From an uncultured Eubacteriales bacterium (GTDB lineage Bacteria; Bacillota; Clostridia; Oscillospirales; CAG-272): a DNA stretch of 64,000 nucleotides. Below the pieces are notes generated by a model, which worked only from the letters and a program-made list of their open reading frames with translations, had not been told where the DNA came from and ran no database searches. The translations under genes and the position numbers were made by a program. This document shows, piece by piece, positions 16,810 to 25,908 of this stretch (position 1 is the stretch's first letter; each line of letters starts with the position of its first letter). The stretch is from NCBI GenBank assembly GCA_934432725.1, contig CAKRZE010000008.1, forward strand, positions 1 through 64,000, written 5' to 3'.

Positions 16810-18213
16810 TCAGCTCTTCGCGGGAGCCTTCAGCGCGGCGCCGACCGCATCGAACACCGACCGCACCGGGATGATTTCAATGCCATGCTTTTCCTTCAGC
16901 ATGCCGACCGTGCGCGCCGGAACAAGAATGCGGCTGAAGCCGAGGCGCTCCGCCTCCCGGATCCTTTGATCGGCATTGGAAACGGCACGGCATTCCCCGG
17001 AGAGTCCGATTTCTCCTGCGGCGATCAGATCATCCGGAATGGGAATGTCCTTCAGGCTGGAGACAAGCGCAAGGACGGCTGGCAGGTCGGATGCCGGCTC
17101 GTCAAGCCGCAGTCCGCCGATGACGTTGAGATAGACATCGGTTGCCGAAAAACGCAGTCCGAGCCGCTTTTCCAGAACGGCAAGCAGCAGATACAGCCGG
17201 TTATAGTCGATGCCGTTTGAGGTGCGGCGGGGAGAGGGGAAGGCGGTTGTGCAGACCAGCGCCTGGACCTCAGCCACAATCGGGCGGGAGCCCTCCATGA
17301 TGCAGACTGCGCAGTTTCCGGAAACGTTTTTCGGTCTGCCGGCAAGAAGCGCCTCGGAGGGATTCGGGACCTCCGAAAGCCCCGATTCCGTCATTTCGAA
17401 CACGCCGATCTCATTGGTAGAGCCGAACCGGTTCTTGACAGCGCGGATAATGCGGTAGGCGTGCGTTTGTTCTCCCTCAAAATACAGCACTGCGTCCACC
17501 ATGTGCTCCAGCACCTTCGGACCTGCGATGCCGCCCTCCTTGTTGACGTGACCGACCAGAATGACCGAAATGCCGCGGCTTTTGGCGAGTCCGATAAAGG
17601 AAAGCGCTCCCTCGCGCACCTGCGTGACCGAACCGGGGGCGGCGGCGGAGTTGTCGCTGTAAACCGTCTGGATGGAATCGATGATCAGAACATCGGGCTT
17701 GCAGCGCTCGGTTTCCTCCAGAATGCGTTCAATATTGGATTCTGTCATGATGTACAGATTCGGACTTTGCACGGAAAGCCGTTTGGCGCGCAGCTTCAGC
17801 TGACCGAGCGACTCCTCCCCGGAGATGTACAGGACCCGCTTGTCCCTTCCGAGCGCCTCCGAGATCTGCATCAGCAGCGTGGATTTTCCGATTCCCGGCT
17901 CTCCCGACAAAAGGACCACAGAGCCGTTGACAAGTCCGCCTCCGAGCACGCGGTCCAGCTCCGCATAGCCGGCGGAGGACCTCATATAGACGGGAAGCTC
18001 CAATTCATCCAGCCGTACGGCAGGGGAGGCGCTCCCCGCAAAGCCTGTCCGGGAGGCGGGCTGCTTTCCGGTTGCCGCCTTTCCTGCGGGAGAAGACTCT
18101 TCTGCGGTCTGCTCCTCCATGGTTCCCCATGCATTGCAGGAGGGACAGCGTCCGAACCACTTCGGAGAACGGTATTCACAGGCAGAGCAAACATAGTAGG
18201 TTTTGGCTTTCAT
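16810..18213 (-). CDS. radA: DNA repair protein RadA (Sms)
   Basis: The 467-aa product has all RadA parts in order: an N-terminal four-Cys zinc finger (CSACEYRSPKWFGRCPSC, residues 9-26), a RecA-like ATPase with Walker A GEPGIGKST around 105, the RadA-specific KNRFG motif around 260, and a C-terminal Lon-protease-like domain. RadA is a hexameric helicase that helps branch migration of recombination intermediates. It is a single gene; no strong ribosome binding site or promoter was identified upstream, where a degenerate repeat lies. Confidence 0.97.
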   Translation of the reverse strand: MKAKTYYVCSACEYRSPKWFGRCPSCNAWGTMEEQTAEESSPAGKAATGKQPASRTGFAGSASPAVRLDELELPVYMRSSAGYAELDRVLGGGLVNGSVVLLSGEPGIGKSTLLMQISEALGRDKRVLYISGEESLGQLKLRAKRLSVQSPNLYIMTESNIERILEETERCKPDVLIIDSIQTVYSDNSAAAPGSVTQVREGALSFIGLAKSRGISVILVGHVNKEGGIAGPKVLEHMVDAVLYFEGEQTHAYRIIRAVKNRFGSTNEIGVFEMTESGLSEVPNPSEALLAGRPKNVSGNCAVCIMEGSRPIVAEVQALVCTTAFPSPRRTSNGIDYNRLYLLLAVLEKRLGLRFSATDVYLNVIGGLRLDEPASDLPAVLALVSSLKDIPIPDDLIAAGEIGLSGECRAVSNADQRIREAERLGFSRILVPARTVGMLKEKHGIEIIPVRSVFDAVGAALKAPAKS

Positions 18214-18385
18214 GGCTCATAAACGACTTTCGGCGGACAGCGCCGGGAAAGTATCCTTTCGTATTAGTTCATGGAGGAAGGCGCCGGACGGGGAGCGCGT
18301 ATCATGCGTCTCCGGGTTTGCGGCACATGGGACGTACGCCGAGGGAACGCCGCAGAACGGACCGCTGTGCCTTCGGAGCTGCGGC

Positions 18386-18660
18386 ATGCGGGGACGGATT
18401 GAAGACGCACCGCAAGATGCCCCGCCGCACAAAATTCCGTCCGGCATATTGCGGGAGGCAGGCGCCATGTGCATTTTGGTCCGCGTATGCGGGGCTGCAC
18501 CGAAGAAGCGCCGTGAGATGTCCTGCTGCGCAATATTCTTCCCGGAAGATTGGAGAGACTGTGCTGCGCTTTCGGAGCTGCGGCAAGCGGGCTGCACAGA
18601 AGAAGCGCCGCAGGATGCTTCGCCGCGCAAAATCCTGTCCGGAATACGGTGCGGGACGGC
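18386..18660. repeat. Degenerate tandem repeat, about 100-bp period, three copies
   Basis: The pattern 'GCATGCGGGG..TGAAGACGCACCGCAAGATG', then GCCGC(A/G)CAAAAT and CCTGTCCGG recurs at about 18386, 18487 and 18585 with many substitutions. It fills most of 18214-18801 between the amidase 3' end and the radA start. No gene is supported there. Confidence 0.65.
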
Positions 18661-18801
18661 TCCGGCGGAACCTTTTGCGGGCTGCAAGCGTCTTCTTTTC
18701 GGCGGACTCCGGGCTTGTGTTCCGCAATCGGTGCGGGCTGCCCGCTGCCGGTATGGAGTCCGGCGGGTATTGCCTTTTCGGGATCATCCGGCTTTCATTC
18801 G

Positions 18802-19650
18802 CTATGCGGTCGGTTCTGCCGGAAGCCGGGTGAGAATGGCTGCGCACAGGACGCAGGCAAGGGACTGCCGGTATTGCGGATCGTCCAGCTTTTTTGCCTC
18901 CTCGGGGTTGGACAAAAAGCCGCATTCGATCAGGACAGCCGGATTTTTGGCGCGGTGCAGGAGAAATATGCTGCTTCCCGCCTTCTTGACAGCACGGTTG
19001 TTTTCCGGCTGGAGATGATCCCGCACTGCCTCCTGAATGCTGAGTGCAAGCTCCATGCTCAAAGGATGATTCGGAGAATAATAGACCTGTACGCCGCTTG
19101 GGGATGCCTGCGGGAATTTGTTCATGTGAAGACTGACGAAAATTGCATCCGGGTATTCGGAAAGAATGTTCAGACGCCCTTGCAGATCGTCCATTTTTCT
19201 GGAGACCTCCCTGTCGTCCCCTTCCGAAGAGACTGTGAGCATCCGATCCTCGGTCCGCGTCATGATCACCCGGATGCCTGCCGCCTCCAGAAGATCCCGG
19301 AGCTGAAACGCCAATTTCAGGTTCAGGTCCTTTTCCAGACTCCCCGTGACGCTTACCGCGCCGCCGTCAAAGCCGCCGTGCCCCGCATCCAGGACTACGG
19401 TGACCGGATACTGCTGCGCCTGCCCGCCGGCTCCGGTATTTCCTGTCTTGGCGGTGCAGCAGCGCAGAATATGAGAAAGCAGGAGGCAGGAGGCTGCAAG
19501 CAAAAGCGCAAAGAGAAAAAGACGGAGTGTGTAAAAGCGCTCCTGCCCGGCATCCTCCGGAGCCTCCGTTTCGTCGCCGTCCGGAGCGGAAACGGCGCTC
19601 TTTGGTTCCTTTGCTTCCTCCGAATCGGAATTCCATACTCTTTTTTTCAA
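18802..19650 (-). CDS. N-acetylmuramoyl-L-alanine amidase, CwlD-like (Amidase_3)
   Basis: The 282-aa product has an acidic N-terminal cytoplasmic tail, one membrane segment (FLFALLLAASCLLLSHIL, residues 45-62), then an extracellular Amidase_3 domain. That domain carries the zinc motifs LDAGHGGFDGGA around 87-98 (His, Glu in GSLEKD), SLHMN around 175, and the catalytic Glu in LIECGFLSNPEE around 240. It cleaves the MurNAc-L-Ala bond of peptidoglycan. CwlD-type enzymes make muramic-delta-lactam in spore cortex; assignment to that role is inferred. The start is a TTG preceded by GCGGGGGA. A 200-aa membrane protein lies upstream on the same strand. Confidence 0.88.
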   Translation of the reverse strand: MKKRVWNSDSEEAKEPKSAVSAPDGDETEAPEDAGQERFYTLRLFLFALLLAASCLLLSHILRCCTAKTGNTGAGGQAQQYPVTVVLDAGHGGFDGGAVSVTGSLEKDLNLKLAFQLRDLLEAAGIRVIMTRTEDRMLTVSSEGDDREVSRKMDDLQGRLNILSEYPDAIFVSLHMNKFPQASPSGVQVYYSPNHPLSMELALSIQEAVRDHLQPENNRAVKKAGSSIFLLHRAKNPAVLIECGFLSNPEEAKKLDDPQYRQSLACVLCAAILTRLPAEPTA

Positions 19651-19720
19651 AAAAATCCCCCGCTTCCGCTATAACATACATAGGTTTATATGCAGCGGCG
19701 GGGAGATTTATGAAAGGAGC

Positions 19721-20323
19721 TCAGCGCCGGTTTTCCGGATAATTCGGCTCCTTGCCGGTAAAGATGCGGGTCAGGCTCTTATCGTTGACGCCAAAGTAAT
19801 AGCCCCAGGTGCAGACTGCAAGGGACGGGAGGATGATCAGAAGGTACAGGGCAGGAATCAGGGGGGAGGCAAAAGGAACAAAGCTGTTGATATAGCCGAT
19901 GATGCCGCTGTACATTGCCTGAAGAAACAGGCTGATCTGCATGAGAATCTGGGTCAGTGTGACCTCTTCTGCTCCCATGCTGACGCAGAGATAGCTGATC
20001 ACAATGGCGATGCCGAGCAGAATGTTGACGGCATTGGCACACAGGGAGAAATACAGCCCCTTCAGCGGCTGATATTTCAGGCGCTTTCCGTCCACGCGGA
20101 TCTTTTCCTTGGCGCCGTAGTCCCACGAAAGCGTATAGAGCAGAAACAGGTAAAACAGAGCCGAAAAAATGCCGACTACCAGCATCAGGATGCCTGCATT
20201 TTCGGTTTTTCCGGTCGCCATGGAAGCCGCCATGGAAAGCATTAAGCCGAACATTGCCATACCGATCTGGTTGGCAATGTGCTTTACGATGATATAGAGA
20301 TTGTCTTTCAGAAAATTCAGCAT
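19721..20323 (-). CDS. Integral membrane protein of unknown function
   Basis: The 200-aa product has about five hydrophobic segments (roughly residues 14-34, 43-66, 90-116, 124-146, 152-175) and a charged C-terminus ending KEPNYPENRR. No family motif is recognised. It is preceded by a clear promoter and a short leader and sits upstream of the amidase gene on the same strand (70 bp gap), so the two may be cotranscribed. Confidence 0.75.
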   Translation of the reverse strand: MLNFLKDNLYIIVKHIANQIGMAMFGLMLSMAASMATGKTENAGILMLVVGIFSALFYLFLLYTLSWDYGAKEKIRVDGKRLKYQPLKGLYFSLCANAVNILLGIAIVISYLCVSMGAEEVTLTQILMQISLFLQAMYSGIIGYINSFVPFASPLIPALYLLIILPSLAVCTWGYYFGVNDKSLTRIFTGKEPNYPENRR

Positions 20324-20363
20324 ACAGAAGCTTCCTTTACATATGCGTATAAGCGTTAAGTAT

Positions 20364-20392
20364 ATTGTATCGGAAGCTTTTCGGAATTACAA
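20364..20392 (-). promoter_or_regulatory. Predicted sigma-A promoter of the membrane protein gene
   Basis: On the minus strand, TTGTAA, 17-bp spacer, TACAAT, about 40 bp before the start codon at 20323. Confidence 0.65.
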
Positions 20393-20500
20393 GTATAACA
20401 GCTGAAAATTTACAGATTATCCAACAAAACGGAGGAATGGTTTACAAATAAGTTACACCTTTCGCGGCGGGACGAAATGGGTTTTCTGCCCGCGCAGCCG

Positions 20501-20529
20501 TTTACAAAGCAAAAAAAATATGTTATACT
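20501..20529 (+). promoter_or_regulatory. Predicted sigma-A promoter upstream of the Xer-type recombinase
   Basis: TTTACA, 17-bp spacer, TATACT. The -10 box overlaps the first bases of a 128-bp tandem repeat, so the repeat would be transcribed within a leader of about 540 nt before the ATG at 21076. Confidence 0.6.
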
Positions 20530-20775
20530 ATGCGCAGGGCTTTTGCCGAAGCGGCAGAAGCTCACCGCTGCGCGCTGCCCGCGCTTTGCGCGGCTGCGCA
20601 AGTGACGGCTTTGCAAAAATGTCTGTGCAGGCACACATTTTTGCTGCATGGGATACTATGCGCAGGGCTTTTGCCGAAGCGGCAGAAGCTCACCGCTGCG
20701 CGCTGCCCGCGCTTTGCGCGGCTGCACAAGTGACGGCTTTGCAAAATGCCTGTGCAGGCACACGGTTTTGCTGTA
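20525..20775. repeat. Non-coding tandem repeat, 128-bp unit, two copies
   Basis: ATACTATGCGCAGGGCTTTT occurs at 20525 and 20653, and about 120 bp after it are nearly identical in both copies. The units are rich in self-complementary GC words. 128 is not a multiple of 3. No other feature is seen in 20776-21075. Confidence 0.9.
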
Positions 20776-21075
20776 TGGCAGAATACGCACGGGAATTCCT
20801 CTGTCGGGGCTTTCCCGCAGCTTGGCGGCATCGGCGCGGCTTTTGCTGCGTGTGCTTCTTGAGGCGCGGCGTAAAATGCCGCTTCTGCCGAATTTTTACT
20901 TGCGGTGCAATAAAAGCAGCTCTGTGCCGCCGCGGCACGGCGCACAGGATCGGGACGCCTTGTACGGACAAGGCACGGCTCCTGACTGCTTTTTGATGCT
21001 GCCGTCCTGCGGTTGGATACGGGACAATGTCTGCGGAAGGGGAAATACCTTCGCTCGGGGAGGCGCTTTGGGACG

Positions 21076-22152
21076 ATGGAAGAAAAATTGCTGCCCTTGG
21101 AGGGCTTTTTGCAGGATATGCTTGTAATCCGGAACAGGTCTGTGCGGACGGTCGGACAGTACCGGCTGGATCTTACGATGTTTCTGTGCCGCACATATGC
21201 CGCAAGAAACGGTCAGTCTATGCCGGAGACGATCGACGGCGCCGATACGTCCTTTGCGGACGAGGCTTTTTTAAGAGCGGTGACGCGGCGGGAAATTATC
21301 GAATTTCTTTCCTTTACGGCGACTGAGCGGGACAATCATGCGCGGACCCGGGCGCGGAAGCTGACCTCCATCCGCATGTTTTTCCGGTATCTTCTGAAAA
21401 ACAGAATCGTGGAGGAGAACCCTGCACTTGATATTGATGCGCCAAACATCGGGAAAGCGCTGCCGAAGTTTTTGACGCTGGAGGAAAGCCGGCTCCTGTT
21501 GGAGACTGTGGAAAACGATGCGGAAAGCAAAACGCGCGCACGGGATTATGCAATGATTACGCTGTTTCTGAACTGCGGCATGCGGCTCTCGGAGCTGACG
21601 GCAATCAATCTGCCGGATATCGACCCGGAGCTTCGTTTTCTGCGCGTCACCGGAAAGGGAGCGAAGGAGCGGATGATCTATCTGAATGATGCCTGCCGCA
21701 CTGCGCTTGTTGCTTACATCAAGGTCAGAGATCCGGACAGGCAGGTCAGCCGGGAGGACCGCAGTGCGCTGTTTCTCAGCAGCCGGCACCAGAGAATCAG
21801 CAATAAGACCGTACAGTGGGTGGTTTACAGATATCTGGACCTTGCCGGGCTGTCCTACAAGCATTGCTCGGTCCACAAGCTGCGTCATACGGCGGCGACG
21901 CTGATGTACCAGACGGGAGAAGTGGATATTCGCGTGCTGAAGGACATTCTCGGGCATGAACAGCTGAATACCACACAGATATACACGCATGTTTCGGACC
22001 GGGAAATGGAACGCGCCGTGCAGATGAATCCGCTTGCAAAGGAGCGCACTGCCCGCAAGCCGGAGGGAGAGACGGATGTCGGTGACCGGGATGCGGAGGA
22101 CGATGCTGCCAAAAAGAAGAAGGGATCCCGGCGCGGCGGGAGTTCGGCTTGA
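21076..22152 (+). CDS. Tyrosine recombinase of the XerC/XerD type
   Basis: The 358-aa product has an N-terminal SAM-like core-binding domain (residues 5-120) and a catalytic domain. The catalytic residues are present: Arg in GMRLSEL around 173, Lys in TGKGAKER around 200, HxxR as HKLRH around 276, His in LGHEQL around 303, and Tyr in QIYTHV around 313. XerC/D resolve chromosome dimers at dif. The C-terminus has an unusual charged tail of about 35 residues ending DDAAKKKKGSRRGGSSA. No att-like repeats or cargo lie beside it, so a chromosomal role is more likely than an element integrase. The ATG follows GGGAGG at 12 bp. Confidence 0.85.
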   Translation: MEEKLLPLEGFLQDMLVIRNRSVRTVGQYRLDLTMFLCRTYAARNGQSMPETIDGADTSFADEAFLRAVTRREIIEFLSFTATERDNHARTRARKLTSIRMFFRYLLKNRIVEENPALDIDAPNIGKALPKFLTLEESRLLLETVENDAESKTRARDYAMITLFLNCGMRLSELTAINLPDIDPELRFLRVTGKGAKERMIYLNDACRTALVAYIKVRDPDRQVSREDRSALFLSSRHQRISNKTVQWVVYRYLDLAGLSYKHCSVHKLRHTAATLMYQTGEVDIRVLKDILGHEQLNTTQIYTHVSDREMERAVQMNPLAKERTARKPEGETDVGDRDAEDDAAKKKKGSRRGGSSA

Positions 22153-22486
22153 ATGAGAACCGTATGCCTGCTGTGCGGGGATTTTGACGGGGGCTGCCCG
22201 GTTCTGCCCGGACCGAAGGGCTGCCGCGTCCGAAAAAAGCGCAGGAGCGTGCAGGACGGCTCTTCCGCAAAGGAATCGGAGGGAAAGTCTTTCTTCTTTT
22301 GCCGGTTGAGGAGCCGCTGCTCCGGAAAAAGCGGAGGAGAGCGGCTGCGCATATCTGAAGGCGGCACTCCGGTGCCGCTTTGCGGGTTTTGGAACGATCC
22401 TGTCGGCTGCTGCACCGGAAGTTATGCGGAGACGGAATTGATCGGAAAGGATGCCTTTGCCCATATGGCGGAGGCTTTGGTGTAAT
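22153..22486. other. Gene-free stretch
   Basis: Nothing supported between the recombinase and the carboxypeptidase. An open frame runs into the next gene's start but lacks a ribosome binding site. Confidence 0.5.
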
Positions 22487-23557
22487 ATGAACAGACAAAA
22501 AAACGGACGGCGGAGAAAGCGCATGGAAAGCGGAGTGCTTCCGATCGTGCTGCTCAGCATTTTGCTGCTGGTCATTCTGACGGTGACGGCTCTGGTGCTT
22601 GTGCGGCGCGCCGGGCAGCAGGCGGAAATTCCCGGTACCGCGGAAGAGACTACGGAAACGGCGCCGCAGAGCGAATCCGGGGGCGGTCGGGAAACAGCTG
22701 AGCCGGAGCAGTCGGAAACGGATTTGCCGGAGACAGGGGCGCCGGTTCTTTCCGGATATGTATTTCCCGCAGATATGTACAGCAGATTTGCGATTCTGAT
22801 CGATGCGCAGGATGGGACGGTCTATGCGGAAAAAGGAGCGGACACGCGCGCGTTTCCGGCATCGGTCACAAAAATCATGACGGTGCTTGTGGCTCTGGAA
22901 AATATCAGCGATCCCGATGCGAAAACCGTGATCTCTCAGGATTTGCTCAACCGTCTTGCGGAAAAGAATGCGGCGGTTGCCGGCTTTCGCGCGGGGGAAG
23001 CGGTCACGGCGCGGGATATGGTGTATGCGGCGCTTCTTCCATCCGGCGCGGACGGGTCGGTCGGTCTGGCAGAGCTTGTCAGCGGGTCCGAGGAGCAATT
23101 TGCGGTTCTGATGAACCAAAAGGCGCAGCAGCTCGGCATGGCGCAGACGCATTTTACGAATGCAACGGGACTGCATGACGACGGGCACTACTCCACGTGC
23201 CGGGACCTTGCGCTGCTTCTTCGGAGCGCACTGCAAAACCGTGCTTTCAGGACGGCGTTTACCACGAAGACCTATCAGACCGAGGGCGGGATTTCTATGG
23301 AGAGCACGACCTTCCGCGGGATGCGTGCGGCGGGTCTGACAAGCGCTTACATCCGCGGCGGAAAAACCGGATACACGCCGGAGGCTGGCGTCTGTCTTGC
23401 AACGCTTGCGGAAATTGACGGCAGGGAGTATATTCTTGTGACGCTCGGTGCAGGTGACGGGAGCAAATATCCGCAGTATAACGTGATGGATGCGGTTCGG
23501 ATATGGGATGACTTTGCGGACTTTGTGTCCGGCCCGGCTTCCCGGAGAGCGGCTTGA
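22487..23557 (+). CDS. D-alanyl-D-alanine carboxypeptidase (peptidase S11, DacA/PBP5-like)
   Basis: The 356-aa product has a basic N-terminus and a membrane segment (residues 16-37), a Glu/Thr/Pro-rich linker, then an S11 domain. The SxxK motif is SVTK around 127 and KTG is in GGKTGYTP around 290. The middle SxN motif reads SGA (PSGADGSVGLAE), with Ala in place of the usual Asn. It trims the terminal D-Ala of peptidoglycan pentapeptides outside the membrane. The C-terminal beta domain of PBP5 is absent. The ATG at 22487 is preceded by GGAGG at 12 bp. It is the only gene of its transcript as far as can be seen. Confidence 0.88.
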   Translation: MNRQKNGRRRKRMESGVLPIVLLSILLLVILTVTALVLVRRAGQQAEIPGTAEETTETAPQSESGGGRETAEPEQSETDLPETGAPVLSGYVFPADMYSRFAILIDAQDGTVYAEKGADTRAFPASVTKIMTVLVALENISDPDAKTVISQDLLNRLAEKNAAVAGFRAGEAVTARDMVYAALLPSGADGSVGLAELVSGSEEQFAVLMNQKAQQLGMAQTHFTNATGLHDDGHYSTCRDLALLLRSALQNRAFRTAFTTKTYQTEGGISMESTTFRGMRAAGLTSAYIRGGKTGYTPEAGVCLATLAEIDGREYILVTLGAGDGSKYPQYNVMDAVRIWDDFADFVSGPASRRAA

Positions 23558-23716
23558 CGGACGAGGCTGCCGCACGCCTTCGGCTTGCTGCCGGGAGGGA
23601 AACCGCTTTTCGCGGCTTTTCACGGCGGTGCCCCGACATTCGCACTTTTTTGCGATTTCGGTTGCCGGGCAATGCACCGACCGGGATGGGACTCCCCTGA
23701 ATTTACAATTTCAGCA
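23558..23716. other. Gene-free stretch (left part of the 23558-24128 gap)
   Basis: No gene. The rest of the gap, after the promoter at 23717, is a leader of about 375 nt without recognisable structure. Confidence 0.5.
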
Positions 23717-23745
23717 TTGACAGGATAGGGAATTTATAGTATGAT
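23717..23745 (+). promoter_or_regulatory. Predicted sigma-A promoter for the 107-aa protein gene
   Basis: TTGACA, 17-bp spacer, TATGAT. The start codon lies 384 bp downstream (24129), so the leader is long. Confidence 0.65.
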
Positions 23746-24128
23746 ATGATAATATGATAGATTGATTTTTGATGGTTTTGCCGAATCGGCAGGACTTTCG
23801 GAAGCTGCATCGTCGGCTTGAACCTTGGCAGAATAACAGGGGAAAGCCTTGCGGGATGCGGAGCGGAAGAGGCAGAGTGCTTTGCAGTCAGAACAGCCTG
23901 CGGCGGACCGCCTCCGAAGAAGGTCGGACTGCCAACGGAAAACGGGAGGCTGCGGAAAAGCTATGCTTCCGCGCGGGCGGCGGTATCCGGGAAGGCGGGA
24001 GCCGAACGGAAAAAGTCGGGATAAACAGACGGGAAGCACTCCGTCAAAACGCTTTTCCGGCTCCGAAATGCAGAATTCAATCAATTCCGAAAGAAAGGAA
24101 GCCTTTGCGTGACAAAGGTGTGGGATGA

Positions 24129-24452
24129 ATGATGGCAGAATATAAGGCAGAGGGATTGGACGGGGCTTTCATGGTATACCGTGATAAGCCTTTGGTCAGA
24201 GATAAAAATGTGATTGTTTACGGGGATATGGCAGATGATTATGTGCTGTATCTGATGATTCTGACAACGAAAAAGGTTCCGGCAGGCAAGACTGTACAGG
24301 AAATACCGGACAAGATCATTGTACAGGTGCTCAGCACGGACCAGAGCAAGCCCTTCGCCAGCCGGCTGGTAAAGCAGTTTGAAAAGAACGGACTGTACGA
24401 TGCGCTGGATATCGGGATCGTCTGGCTGGAGAAGCTCAACAAAAAGAAATAA
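24129..24452 (+). CDS. Conserved-looking small protein of unknown function
   Basis: The 107-aa product is soluble, with alternating beta and alpha character, acidic in the middle and ending in the basic tail LEKLNKKK. There is no signal peptide or membrane segment, and no motif is recognised. It starts MMAEYK; the second Met is an equally good start. AAAGGTG lies upstream. Codon use is like that of the neighbours, and it sits 35 bp before the DUF3048 lipoprotein gene, likely in one transcript. Confidence 0.7.
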   Translation: MMAEYKAEGLDGAFMVYRDKPLVRDKNVIVYGDMADDYVLYLMILTTKKVPAGKTVQEIPDKIIVQVLSTDQSKPFASRLVKQFEKNGLYDALDIGIVWLEKLNKKK

Positions 24453-24486
24453 TGCTTGAGGAATGCGGATAAGGCGGGTGAATCAG

Positions 24487-25722
24487 GTGAAACAGAGAAA
24501 AATCATTGCGGCGGCATTGTGTATCCTTTTGATTCTGACTTGCGGGGCTGCGTGCGGCAAAACCGGATCGGACAGTCCTCCGGGAACCGGCACCTCCTCA
24601 TCCGAAACGGAAAAACCGGGACATCAGACGGAGGATGCAGGCGAAAGCCGCGCTCCTTCGGCATCGGGGCAGGACACCGCGCCGGAGAGCCGTCCGGAAA
24701 CCGGACCGGCAGAGACCGAGCCTGCCGCAGAGCCGGGCGTTTCCCGCTCCTACGGCGTCAACAGCGTCGGAAAATCGATCAATCCCTTGACCGGACTTGC
24801 CGACAGCGGAGCGTTGTCCGCCCTTCGCCCGGCAGCGGTAATTATCAACAATATCAAGGTCAGTATGCCGCAGAACGGAATTGCACAGGCGGATGTGATC
24901 TATGAGTTTATGGCAGAGGGCGGAATTACGCGGCTTTTGATGCTGTCTGCGGATTACCGGACTCTGAAAACGGTGGGGTCAGTGCGTTCCGCACGGGAAT
25001 GCTTTATCGATGCCGCGCAGAACCATGATGCGGTTTTGGTACATATCGGAGGCAGCGATGAGGCGTTTGCCTCTATCAAGCGCAGACAGATCGATGATCT
25101 GGACGCAATCAGTATGTCGGTGCCCGGACTGTATTGGCAGGATCCGTGGCGCAAGGCAAATATGCCGTCCGGAGAGCATACCTGGGTGACCGATGGCTCT
25201 GCCATTGCAAACGGAATTGCCTACCGGAAATACAGAACGGAGATCAAGAGCGGCTTTGGCGGCTCCTTCGACTTCGTTGACTATGACGCCGCACCGGTTT
25301 TGCCGTCCGGCGCGGATGCCCTGTACCTGAAGATTGTATACAACGGATACCAGCAGCCGGAATTCCGGTATGATGCCGGGAGCGGAACGTATCTGCGCTG
25401 GCAGTACGGCTCGCGGCATATCGACGGAACGACCGGCGAACAGCTTTCCTTCCGGAATGTGCTGGTGCTGTCCTGCGTCCACACCGATCTGCACGACGAT
25501 AAGCAGCATGTGGATGTGGATATGTCAGGAATCGGAGAGGGCTATTATTTTTCCTGCGGCAAATATCAGAAAATTGCATGGAGCAAGGCAGACCCGGATA
25601 CGCCGGTCCGCTTTTACAAAGAGGACGGGACGCCGCTGATTCTGAACTGCGGAAAGACCTTTATTGAGGTGGTAAGTCCGGATGTATTCCGGAGCATCAC
25701 GGTTCTGAATACGGATTCCTGA
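24487..25722 (+). CDS. DUF3048 (YerB-like) lipoprotein
   Basis: The 411-aa product starts with a lipoprotein signal (KQRKIIAAALCILLILTCGA, Cys acylated in GAACGK), then a low-complexity Ser/Glu/Pro/Thr linker to about residue 95. Two DUF3048-type domains follow: the opening 'NPLTGL' and 'RPAAVIINN' around 100-120, 'DVIYEFMAEGGITR' around 140, and the C-terminal domain with AWSKADPDTPVRFY around 370. The family is surface-anchored and of unknown function, common in endospore formers. I chose the GTG at 24487, which follows AAGGCGG at 9 bp and begins the signal peptide, over an ATG 24 bp upstream. Confidence 0.87.
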   Translation: MKQRKIIAAALCILLILTCGAACGKTGSDSPPGTGTSSSETEKPGHQTEDAGESRAPSASGQDTAPESRPETGPAETEPAAEPGVSRSYGVNSVGKSINPLTGLADSGALSALRPAAVIINNIKVSMPQNGIAQADVIYEFMAEGGITRLLMLSADYRTLKTVGSVRSARECFIDAAQNHDAVLVHIGGSDEAFASIKRRQIDDLDAISMSVPGLYWQDPWRKANMPSGEHTWVTDGSAIANGIAYRKYRTEIKSGFGGSFDFVDYDAAPVLPSGADALYLKIVYNGYQQPEFRYDAGSGTYLRWQYGSRHIDGTTGEQLSFRNVLVLSCVHTDLHDDKQHVDVDMSGIGEGYYFSCGKYQKIAWSKADPDTPVRFYKEDGTPLILNCGKTFIEVVSPDVFRSITVLNTDS

Positions 25723-25747
25723 TTTCCCTGCTCCGGCAAAACGGGAT

Positions 25748-25855
25748 GCGGAGACGTGACCGGGGGACTCTTTTTCGGCGGCGTGCGCCGCTTTGAATGC
25801 CTGAAAGGGAGTGGAGGACAAGCCCGGTGTCACACGTCTCCGCTCCGTCTTTTTC
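25748..25855 (+). terminator. Possible long-loop terminator after the DUF3048 gene
   Basis: GCGGAGACGTG at 25748 and CACGTCTCCGC at 25833 are perfect complements, and CTCCGTCTTTTT follows. The loop of about 75 nt is long for a terminator. Confidence 0.4.
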
Positions 25856-25908
25856 GGGTTGCGAGCAGTAATTGGATCGCCGGGAGGACCGGCAGAACGG
25901 AGGATTAT

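Noticed and set aside
21076..22152. Integrase of a second mobile element
   Set aside because: No att repeats, cargo or composition change beside it; sequence fits XerC/XerD-type chromosomal recombinases.
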